In this document: positions 55,638-64,000 of the stretch, piece after piece
Layout of the letters: the number at the start of each line of letters is the position of its first letter
How positions within the stretch are numbered: the stretch's first letter is position 1
Source: Campanula takesimana
Lineage: Eukaryota > Streptophyta > Magnoliopsida > Asterales > Campanulaceae
NCBI GenBank assembly: GCA_026119855.1
Contig: JAOWBW010002496.1
Location: 1 to 64,000 of the forward strand
Length of the DNA stretch: 64,000 nt
Direction: 5' to 3'
Notes under the pieces: model-generated
Database searches by the model: none
Seen by the model: the letters and a program-made list of their open reading frames with translations, nothing else
Told to the model about the DNA's origin: nothing
Position numbers and translations under genes: made by a program

Positions 55638-56045
55638 ATAGGTGAGCTCTTGAAAACTAGCCGTTGGAATTCTTGTGGATAAGATCAAGAACAGATGTGT
55701 TGGAGCTCGTTGATAGGAGCACGTGTCCTTTTATAGCCGTTAGACACATAACATCAATATGACCGTTGTGGACAGATGTCTTCACTAGGCGCCACAACCA
55801 TGTGCACGTGCTTATAGGCGCATAGACGCGTATGGCTGAGGCGCAGAGGCACGTAAAGTTATGCCTTCTTGATTTTCTTGATATTGTTGTCGTATCTCTA
55901 AGCCTATTCTATTTAAATGGATTATCTAAAAAATGAAGTATAAATACTTCTTACATATGAGTCTAAAGTCTATAAAATAAAACTTAAGTGATAGATCAAT
56001 CAAATCTATACATTAAGAACTGAGATTAAGTGGGCATACCCAACA
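55638..56045 (-). mobile_element. Truncated LTR of a Sirevirus related to Sire-A
   Basis: Right part of an LTR in Sire-A orientation. GAAAACTAGCCGTTGGAA matches 6606, CTAAGCCTATTCTA matches 7007, TGAAGTA(T/C)AA(A/G)TACTTCTTAC matches 7041, and it ends GGGCATACCCAACA. Where Sire-A has GCGGTA sites it carries GGCGC sites (55786, 55816, 55839). Confidence 0.75.
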
Positions 56046-56264
56046 AACTTCAAAGCCTTGATGTCCGCATCTATTAGTAATTTTTCACTACATATTGATC
56101 AAAATAAATATTTTTACTAAATAAAAGATTTAAAAAGTACCATATAAAAATCAATTTACATGCAAAGTTGACTACTTGTACCAAATTAAAGATAGTGACA
56201 TATTTGTCCTTGTTTAGTTGAGATTACACTTTTGCCTTTGATAGTGACATTTTTGGGATGGAAA

Positions 56265-56300
56265 ATGACTTTCTTGTTATTAATATAGTATAGATATAGA
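56265..56300 (-). mobile_element. Possible Helitron 5' end, minus orientation
   Basis: The minus strand reads TCTATACTATATTAATAACAAG, like many plant Helitron 5' termini. No partner 3' end was found to the left. Confidence 0.3.
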
Positions 56301-56869
56301 TGACTCTTCTGGCTATCACTTTCACAGGTTCTGACTATCAATCTCATATCCAGAAGGTTTTATATTGATATCCAGAACCGTTGAGAACTTTCCGATTATT
56401 TACAAAAATGTCACCACGCGTTTTTTAAAGAAGTTCCATGTATTTACAAAAATACCGCCGCGTTTTTTTTTAAACAGGTTTTTCCAGTGAGTTAGGAAAA
56501 ACGCGTTTTTTTCCAAGATTTTGTGCAAAAAAAAAAATCTAGAAAGTAATCCTAATTTTGCATTTATTGATTGTCAAATTGACAATTAACAAATGCAAAA
56601 TTAGAATTTTACAAAACTTAAATCAAGGAAGAAGATAATTAATATAATAGATTTAAATAAAATGGAAAATGAGTGAAAATGATGCTTCTATTCTTATTCT
56701 TATTTCTTATTCTTTTTCTTTTTTCTTTTTTCTTTTAATGACCTGACCAAGTGAGGGTGTATAAGTAATTAACAAAAGAGGCGGACTCCTGTGAGACGGC
56801 TCACAACCAAGGCGAGCCGAGCCGCCTAGCCAGCCAAGATGAGCCACACATTTTTTATTTATTTTTTTT

Positions 56870-57140
56870 GACCTCCAACTTTTTTTTCCCTGCCATTTTT
56901 TGCTCGCCAGCAAAAGTAACACTTTTTATAAAGAAATGTAACACATTTTCCTCATATGTAACATTTTTTTTTCAAAAATGTATCACAATTTTTCTGAAAT
57001 AGATTGAAGATAACATAAAATTGACAACTAAACTAATGTTACATTTTATAATAAATGAATGTAACTTTTTTTTCTCAATTGCAACACTTTTTTAGGGTTT
57101 TACATTCAATTGAAATGCAAAACCGATTATATACATGAAT
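56870..57140. repeat. Degenerate arm of the GTAAC-rich family
   Basis: CTCGCCAGCAAAAGTAACAC followed by repeated TGTAAC/GTAACA in AT-rich sequence, as in the 38-42 kb palindrome. Preceded by a CTTATTCTT-type pyrimidine run (56690-56735). Confidence 0.5.
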
Positions 57141-57164
57141 TTTTACTATTTTTTTAAAGAAAAA

Positions 57165-57195
57165 CTAGGTAGTAGCCCGTCGATAATCGACGGTG
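57165..57195 (-). mobile_element. Helitron 3' terminus, minus orientation
   Basis: The minus strand has a perfect hairpin CCGTCGATTATCGACGG, then GCTACTAC and CTAG before T. The rest would extend to the right (57200-57740), where no helicase gene is seen. Confidence 0.65.
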
Positions 57196-57741
57196 CATAA
57201 AAATTACTTAAAAAATATAGAGTAAATGAATACAGAAAATGCATAAATTAAGTTTCTCTCCGTTTGTCCTCCCTCCACCACCACTAACAAATAGAAAAAA
57301 GAAAAAAAAATCTCCATTCGACTGAAAATCAAGTTTCTTTCCTTCATATGAACTACGGATTTTATGTGATGGTTGTTACATCTTTGTTAATATATGTGAG
57401 AATAGCGTGTCTCAATTTGAAGTCATAATTTTTAAAATTCTGAAAAACCTTTACTACTGTTTCTTCTTCTTCCTTCCCTTCCAATTTTTGTCTCATGCTC
57501 CTTCCTTCTCACTCGTCTTACCTGCCGCGAACATTTTTTAGATCTATTTATTAACTCTAATTTCTTTGGTTGGGGGGAGTGGTTTGAACATTGGTGCTTA
57601 GTAAGAGACAATAAATATTAATAAATGAGAGACTATAGAATATTATGAAGTTTTTTTTTTGGGCTAAACACAAGGGATCGGAGGAAGAGGAAGTGATTAT
57701 TTGGATTTTAGTGGCTTTTTGAAAATCTTCATTTTCTTCTA

Positions 57742-58580
57742 ATACTTCCTCGTACCAAACTAATCGCTACTTATTACCAATTTGGGCGTCTCATACTAAT
57801 TGCTACTTACCCAAAATGTGCAATTTTATCTCTCCTACTCACTCACAACAACTATCCACTAACTTATTTTGTTTCTCCTACTCACTCACAATATTTGCTT
57901 TTCCAACATATTTTCTTAATCCCCGTGCATTCGCTTTTAGTAACGATTAGTTTGGGACGAATATGTTTGGATTTTGGCTCAAATTCTAATCCAAATTGGA
58001 TTGTGAAAATCATGCGTATGAATTTATTTCCTAATTGGACAAGAAGTGAGAAGATTGTTTCCTAATGCAAGTAGGAGAGGAATTTGTGAGTCCTTATGAG
58101 TGTAGGACAAGGATTCCTTATTGTACTAGGAAAGAGTTTTATTTGAAGCCTTTATAAAGGGTGTGAGGGCTATTATTTTGTGTGTGCCTTGGTGGTGCCA
58201 AGAGGGGCTTCCCTTAGGGGAGAATGTGAGGAAGAGGGATTACTGGGTGTGCCTCCCTTATACAAATAGGCTTCACCAATATTGGTTTTTTTTAAGGGTT
58301 CTTGTGTGTATTTTCAAGAATGTTGAGAAGGAGAGATACCTCCATTCTTGTAATACCAATTTGAGAGAGTAGTGAGTCTTTGCGAGTTTCTTGAAGAAAA
58401 CTCGTCATCTTGTAATTCCATGATATTATAGTGAAAAGTTGATCGGTGTGGACGTAGCCCATTGATGTTGGGTTGAACCACGTTAAATCTTGTGTCTTGT
58501 TCTTGTTTTGTGTGCGTGGGTATTTTGTTATCTCTTATTGCGATTTATCTTGTTGGTGAGCGATCCCAACAGAATAGAGT
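57742..58580. mobile_element. Degenerate Stowaway-like MITE interrupted by a solo LTR
   Basis: Left end TACTTCCTCGTACCAAACTA, right end TAGTTTGGGACGAATA, which continues after the LTR as GAGTAG. Internal phrases are inverted (AATCGCTACTTA / TAACGATTAG). Confidence 0.65.
57964..58571 (+). mobile_element. Solo LTR of a Copia element, 608 bp
   Basis: Begins TGTTTGGATTTTGG and ends GCGATCCCAACA, with a perfect GAATA duplication (57959-57963, 58572-58576). It carries TATAAAGGG at about 58151 and the U5-type phrase GTGGACGTAGCCCATTG...GAACCACGTTAAATC, which I associate with Tork/Tnt1-type Copia LTRs. Confidence 0.88.
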
Positions 58581-58584
58581 AGTT

Positions 58585-60053
58585 CTGTAACACCCCTAAC
58601 TTTCCATACATTTAATGAGCATTTAATGGCACTAAAAATCCTTGAATAATAATAATTGAAGTGGGATCCATAAACTAAACCCTCATTACATCATAAATAA
58701 TCATCAATGCGGAAGCAATAAAACAAAATAAACCTGTCTTGGTAGAAATCATCCCAACCATAATAGTACTTACAACTCAAAATTGAAAACAATGAATGTT
58801 CTTAAATTCAACTAAAATCTTCAAACACCGCTTCCCTCGCGGTTACTCTCCTTCTCCTCCTATCTTGATCCTGAAAAGAAAGTTTATAGAGAAGGGGTGA
58901 GCGAACGAATGCTCAGTAAGTTCACGCGGCCTCTCCGGTTACTAAGGAGAGACGACCAGAACAAACACTCCCAAGATCAAATTTCGACGATAGGATAATC
59001 TTAACTTATAAAATTCGACTGGGAATTCGACACAGTCAACATCATACTTGATAAATTCATTTAAGAATTATGGCTCTACAATTCAAGAGTGTTATAAAAG
59101 TTTCGTCAATTCCATACGTACATTGTAACCTCAATGTCAAAGGTACAGATAATGCACTTAGCTTCATCAAGCTAATTCGTGCGGGTCGTAACGTGTATGG
59201 TATCCACACATACATGCTCGGGGTCGAGAACTATCCTTGTAATCAGACAGTTCTTGAGAGAAGGCATGTGATCACTCATGCAATCCCTTAACTTAAGATA
59301 GTCTCTTTCAAGACTAATATCCTTTACAGGATAAATCGTCCTTTTCAGGGACGACACGCCCCCTTTCTGAAAACGTGTTCCAAGCCACTAGTATTCACTT
59401 CTAGGGATAGAGTAGGGAAAGCATATGAAGATACAGGTATGCATAACAAGTCTCAATTCAATGATATTTAGTGACCAAAGGGGACATCACCAAATAGGGA
59501 TAACTTCAAATAACGTTTTTACTTATCGCAGGATCATTCAAATGCTATCTAGCCATAACGATAGCTACTCTGAGAATAAATTCTGAATTCCAATTGAACA
59601 AGAATGCAAGGACAAAAGGAACGTAATCCCTTACCTTGATTGCTTTTCCCTGCCGAGTTCTCCTCGTACGAATCTACAAGGCATTGAATAGTTTACTTTA
59701 GTACTCTCAACATTGTTAACTACTTCTACTTAGTTAACTGAGAGGTGTGTTTCTACTTCTTTATTTCGTTACTCTTTTACTTACGTTTCGGGTTCTGACT
59801 TTGATTTGCGAGTCAGTCCTTTAACTTTAATATTATTGTAATTAAGTCCTCTAACTTTGGTTTAATTACAATTTGATCCCTCAACTTTGGGTTAATTGCA
59901 ACTTGGTCCTCAACTTTGGTTAATTGCAAATTGGTCCTTCAACTTTGGATTAATTGCAAATTGTCCTTTAACTTTGGATTAATTGCAAATTGGTCCTTTA
60001 ACTTTGGATTAATTATGATTTGATCCTTCAACTTTAGTTTAATTGCAGGAAGG
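58585..60053. mobile_element. Chromovirus-like Gypsy LTR remnant with tandem repeats
   Basis: Starts near TGTAACACCCCTAAC and contains phrases common in plant chromovirus LTRs (AATGCTCAGTAAGTTCAC; CTTGATTG-CTTTTCCCTGC). No ORF longer than about 75 codons and no recognised domain. Truncated by the Tat element at 60054; assignment is from general familiarity only. Confidence 0.45.
59810..60050. repeat. Tandem repeat of about 30 bp, roughly seven copies
   Basis: Units of the form GGTCCTTCAACTTTGG(A/T)TTAATTGCAAATT repeat with small variation. The minus-strand frame through it (59939-60145) is repeat-derived. Confidence 0.85.
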
Positions 60054-61031
60054 TGTAGACACCCCGCCTTGGACCGCTCACCCCGATTGCACATTTGATT
60101 TTGTGTTTCTCCCCATTCTAAGTGTTTCTCGTTAGTTTCCGTCACTTCCGTTAAGTTCCTGACTGACTTCGTAAGTCCAGGGACTAAACTGAATGACAGG
60201 GCTGACTTTCTAGTCCTTCTGTCAAAATTGCCTTCTCTGAGTCGCGCGCCTCCGACACTAGGAGCCAGGCGCGCGCGCCTCCCGCCCCCAAAGCAGGAAG
60301 CGCGCGCCTCTGGGCGTCAGTTACAGATTTCTGGCCAGGATTCCCTCCCTTGCTCAATTTACAGGATTTTGCCCGGGAAGGATTTCTTGGTGACTGAGTT
60401 TTGGCACCAAAACCCCCTCTTTCACCTATAAAAACCTCTCTTTACCTCCATTTTCAAGGATCGAAAACTTGGACCGAAAATTGAACTTACAAAAACTATA
60501 CCAAAATCACTTTCTAAAGTTCTCCAAGGATTTCATAAAGAAATATTTGAAGGTCTTCAAATTGTAGGTAAAAGTCCATATTTTCCTTCCTCTTCTACTT
60601 CATCTCCCTCTCTTTTTTACTTTAATCAAATGTGCAATCACCCAAATCATTTTGGGACATAACTCTAATGATCACCTCATCTCATTGAGGTTGGTTAAGG
60701 AGTTATCTCCTACATTCCAAATCTTATTTAAACCCCCTTTTTATGACTTAAGAAGAAGAAGAAGAACATTTTCATTCATGTAGATTTTGATCAAGCAAGA
60801 CCAACTTTAAGTTGGGCGAGATGGGTGTTTTCGGTACTTCCCATCTCGTAATCTAACCCCCGGACCTCAAACAAAGAATCTCTGTTTTCGTAATCAAACT
60901 TAGGCTACAATCAATAGGTTTTTCTTATGTTCCTCAAAACATAGGTGGCGACTCTAAAAAACAAGTTAGACATCCTAGGATAACACCGCGCGCTCCAGCC
61001 TAAGGCCGTGGTCACCCCCGGGGTATCTACA
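60054..61031 (+). repeat. Tat/Ogre 5' LTR
   Basis: Ends form TGTAGA/TCTACA-type inverted repeats. TATA box CTATAAAAAC at about 60426. GGCGCGCGCC-type clusters at 60243-60310. Confidence 0.85.
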
Positions 61032-61032
61032 G

Positions 61033-61051
61033 TGGCGACTCCGCTGGGGAG
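61033..61051 (+). other. Tat/Ogre primer binding site
   Basis: TGGCGACTCCGCTGGGGAG, identical to the site at 19909; tRNA-Arg type in known Ogre/Tat elements. Confidence 0.82.
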
Positions 61052-62340
61052 TATTTGAGGGTTAATTGCATTCTGATCAAATCTACATCTTTTCTGGGCA
61101 TTCTTGTTTCCTGATGGGGAGGCGCGCGCGTCTGGCCTTTTAAGCCTAAGGCGCGCGCATCCCGCATCAAGAACCAGAATCGCCCACTTCTTCATTTCTT
61201 CATCTTCTTCTTCTGTTATTCTGCACTAATCACTTCTGCAGGGGTACAATATGAACATGGGACCAGGGCAATCCCCTGAGTCCAAAGTCTGACATTCTGA
61301 CAGGTGTGCCCCAGAAGCGCGCGCCTCCCATAGCATTGCGCCATGCGCGCGCGTCCCACATCAGCACTCAGAGGCGCACCTTCTGGGTGGTTTCAGAACA
61401 GAAACAGGTTTCAGTGACTGAGCAGAACAGTGGGGTGTGTGGCACAGTTGCCTGCATCAGAACAGAATTGAACCCTCGGACTGTTTTAATTTTGTGTTTT
61501 ATTTACGTCACACGGTGATTCGGGAGTTGTAATTTTATGTGCTTAGTGTGTTTGGTGTGTTTTTCTTTCTTTTCAAAAAAACAAAAAAAAAAAGAGAAAA
61601 TTTTACTTGTTAGACCTCACACTACATGCACATATTCCTATGAACTGCTCACTATCGAGTCGCACAAGTCCAACCCCAAACCCGTCGATGCCGTCCTAGA
61701 AAGTTTCAAGCTCCACCAGACCTTGGTCTTTCGAAGCGGTAAACCTCAGCCCGTGGCGTAGTTCAAGACTACATGCCGGGGGTGACTTTTGAGCCTCATA
61801 TTCAAGCCGAGCACAAACCACACAATTCTAGTTAGGGTCTAACACTCCGTGACTCAAGTCGGTTTCCATGTACCGAGATTTCCCTAAACTAATGTCTTCA
61901 AATCATACATGCCAACTTGTTGAAAGGACGCAATAAAAATCCGTCCCCAATAAGTGGTTATTTTGGACGAAAATAAAAATCCGTCCCCGCATGTATGCTT
62001 TACTTACATTAATTTAGTTTAATACCCGATACATGTAGGATCCACAAGCGCGGATGGAATCCGATGAGTATATGGGACCCGCGAGATGGTCTATACTAGT
62101 GGTGACGATTCCATATTTTCTTAGAAAACCCAAAAGGGATTCATTCCCTCCGACTTATAAAAAAAAAAAAAAAAGAGTCTTTCTTATGTGGTTCGAGTCG
62201 TGTTCCCAACTGTGTGTTCTAAGCCTCTTCATGGACCGCAAGTGTTTACTCAAGACTGACAAGGGCCTCTTCTGCATATAGGTTCAATGGTACTTACAAA
62301 GTCTACCGGGATTCAGCAAATCGGTTAGTCCGTGAAGAGA
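61052..62340 (+). other. Untranslated leader of the Tat/Ogre element
   Basis: No convincing ORF. GCGCGCG motifs at about 61123, 61151, 61317 and 61345. Two CAATAAAAATCCGTCCCC-like phrases at about 61930 and 61972. Confidence 0.6.
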
Positions 62341-63752
62341 TCACTCCAACAGCTCCGACATCAACCATGACACGGCAGCAGCAACACCATGTCTCTCGAA
62401 CAGCTCTCAACCATGGTCCAACTCCTCCAAGAGCAGTCTCCACCCTTAACAAGGAGGCACAAAGCAAAGACGACATTTGGCAATCCCACCTCGACAGCCA
62501 AGGGAGGCCCACGAGGCCGAAATGGAGCTAATGAAGAAAAGCTCACCAACCTTGCCAAGGGAAAGAACAAGAACAATGATGATGATCCGAATGGACCGAG
62601 GTTTTGTTCAAGAGTCCTTATGTCAACACCCGCACCAAGAAAATGGGGAACCAAGTTCCGAGAACAATGAGCCCAAAATGGTGATTCTATCGTGGCCTAC
62701 ATCGACCAAAAGTTCAATGGGCTCAACATGGGGAAAGGCTCCGACACAAGCCTTTATCAATCATCCATCCTCATGAAGTACTATGGCCGCTCTCCCGATA
62801 AGTTCAAGATGCCCGACATAAGCAAATCAGGGCAACTCTTGTCCTATGGCTCACATTGAGACTTATATTTGGTCAATGTTTCCAAAGAAGTTCTCCCCAA
62901 GGTGATGGCTCAATGCTTTCCTCTCACTCTCGAGGGGGCGGCAAAATATTGGTATGCTACTCTCCCGCTCACTGTCCGTCTTGATTGGGACTCCGCCATG
63001 CTTGCCTTCAAGAACCAATACCAAGGCAACACCACTCACCGCCCACAAGGAAGAGCAGCTAGAGAACACCACTCAACGAGACAATGATCCTTAATCATCG
63101 ACTTCACAAGGAGATGGAATGACAAACTCTCTGAAATTGTTTGAGAGGCCGAACACAAAAGAGCAAATGGACATATTTCTCAAGTGTCTCAAGATTGATC
63201 TCCGCACCCACCTAAGTGGGGCTTGCTACTCCGACTTCTCCAAATGTATGAGGCGGGGGTACGCATGGATGACTTGCTCAAGGAGATTAAGAAGACCACT
63301 CCTTCTTACCGCTACAAGGCCGCTTCCTAACTCCACAAAAGAGGCCTCGGTCAACGCCGTCACTATTGACAAGGGGAATTACAAAAAGGTTCCTCCACCT
63401 CAATGGAAGAAAGTCCCGAAGTGACCGTGTCTACACGCCTCTCCAAGGCATGACTCAAACCGAAGTGTTCGAGGTCCTCAAAGCAAAGGGTCAAATCACA
63501 CCCGTGCAAGGTACCAACCCAAGACGATCAACTCCAATCATGCTCACCCACAAATATTGTGGCTACCACCAATATAGTGGCCACACCACCGAGGATTGCT
63601 TCATTCTCCGCAATGTCATTCAAGATCTCATAGATAAGAAAGAATTTGTAGTGACTAATGACGAGCATGTCAATGTAATAGAGATAGGAGAATTTGAGGG
63701 GACCACCCATTCAATCCCAATTGTGAATGGGGGCCCCAATATTTATGAATAA
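62341..63752 (+). pseudogene. gag: Tat/Ogre gag, several frameshifts
   Basis: Three or more frames are needed. The N-terminal part near 62389-62780 is Lys/Pro-rich. The retrotransposon-gag core shows as PLTLEGAAKYWYATLP and FKNQYQGN (62910-63035). The C-terminal part in 63366-63752 reads MTQTEVFEVLKAKGQI, then HKYCGYHQYSGHTTEDC (about 63549-63600), the Cys/His phrase typical of Tat-lineage Gag, and ends VNGGPNIYE. Frame changes near 62640-62860, 63090 and 63420. Non-functional as seen; role would be capsid formation. Confidence 0.78.
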
Positions 63753-64000
63753 ACTTGACAATTCTTGTTATGTAGTAGACTTACGATGAGGTAATGAGGG
63801 GAGTACTAGAGAATAGAAAAAGAAGCAAGGAAGATGGGAACGTCAACATGCTAACTCGATCGGCATCCGAGTCATAGCAAGCAAGCACCCTTCCACTTCC
63901 GCACCGAGCTCCTCTTCTCAAAAAGCCGCAACTCACAACGCTCCCGAGATCCTCTACTTGTCCAACTCAAGAAAACTCAGCCAACATCTCTATTTGGGAC
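63753..64000 (+). other. Tat/Ogre region after gag, no clear ORF
   Basis: Expected position of the gag-pol spacer or start of protease; nothing recognisable before the window ends. Confidence 0.5.

Larger units (their letters stand above)
54760..56660. mobile_element. Inverted-repeat-bounded segment with palindromic ends
   Basis: 54770-54880 and 56520-56650 are reverse complements (TTCTTCCTTGATTTAA, TAAAATTCTAATTTTGCATT, TAGGATTA...TTCTAGATTT). Each arm also contains its own palindrome around TTGTCAATTTGACAA (54834-54848 and 56573-56587). Between them lie unrelated LTR fragments, so the interior was replaced or heavily inserted. No transposase ORF seen. Confidence 0.6.
60054..64000 (+). mobile_element. 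Tat/Ogre-type Gypsy element, 5' part, continues past the window
   Basis: 5' LTR 60054-61031 (TGTAGACACCCCGCC...CGGGGTATCTACA), primer site, long leader and decayed gag. Protease and RT would lie beyond 64000. It inserted into the chromovirus-like sequence. Confidence 0.85.

Noticed and set aside
56707..56922. Minus-strand frame with Lys-rich ends
   Set aside because: Derived from a CTT/TTC pyrimidine run; no domain.

Overview
This window is nuclear DNA from a flowering plant, most likely a eudicot. The evidence is two spliced housekeeping genes whose encoded proteins are almost residue-for-residue plant-like (eIF3 subunit i and TATA-binding protein), plant-type GT/AG introns, Stowaway and PIF/Harbinger MITEs, Sirevirus-type Copia elements and Tat/Ogre-type Gypsy elements. 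I cannot name the species or order from the sequence alone. No bacterial-style operons, CRISPR arrays, rRNA or tRNA genes were seen.

Layout. 1-5022: layered repeats, with a 1455-bp solo LTR with target duplication (90-1544), a foldback MITE, a Stowaway MITE, a 1.5-kb PIF/Harbinger-type element (2876-4392), a Helitron 3' end and a truncated CACTA terminus. 5023-19907: the LTR of a Tat/Ogre Gypsy element, split by a 13.35-kb Sirevirus-like Copia element (Sire-A, 5639-18989, minus strand, 5-bp target duplication). 19908-34449: remnant Tat leader, then a second, 13.8-kb Sirevirus-like element (Sire-B, 20641-34449, plus strand). 34450-38186: AT-rich tandem repeats, a GC-richer fragment, a MITE and a Helitron end. 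38195-42290: a large palindromic repeat rich in GTAAC/GTTAC, carrying a MITE that itself holds a complete TRIM, plus an Emigrant-like element. 42741-54221: the only host genes, eIF3i (minus) and TBP (plus), divergent and 585 bp apart, with more than ten MITEs in their introns. 54500-60053: inverted-repeat and truncated LTR debris, a Helitron end, a second solo LTR and chromovirus-like sequence. 60054-64000: the 5' LTR, primer binding site and decayed gag of a second Tat/Ogre element that runs off the window.

The most notable biology is in Sire-A and Sire-B. Besides gag and pol, both carry a third gene downstream of pol in the sense orientation. It is homologous between them and split by one phase-0 intron at the same place. 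It has a short basic first exon, a conserved N-terminal domain, a long low-complexity region and a C-terminal coiled coil; the Sire-B copy has an SV40-like nuclear localisation signal and a TATA box of its own. No transmembrane segment is visible, so it does not look like the envelope-like gene described for some Sireviruses. Both elements are also peppered, in LTRs, spacers and coding sequence, with a short CpG-containing motif (ACCGC core), and other LTR families here carry different CpG-rich motifs of their own. By analogy with the VANC proteins and motifs of VANDAL transposons, I suggest a sequence-specific anti-silencing or self-recognition system; this is inference. A second shared feature is a candidate 78-80-nt intron at the gag-pol junction whose removal would fuse gag to pol in frame in both elements.
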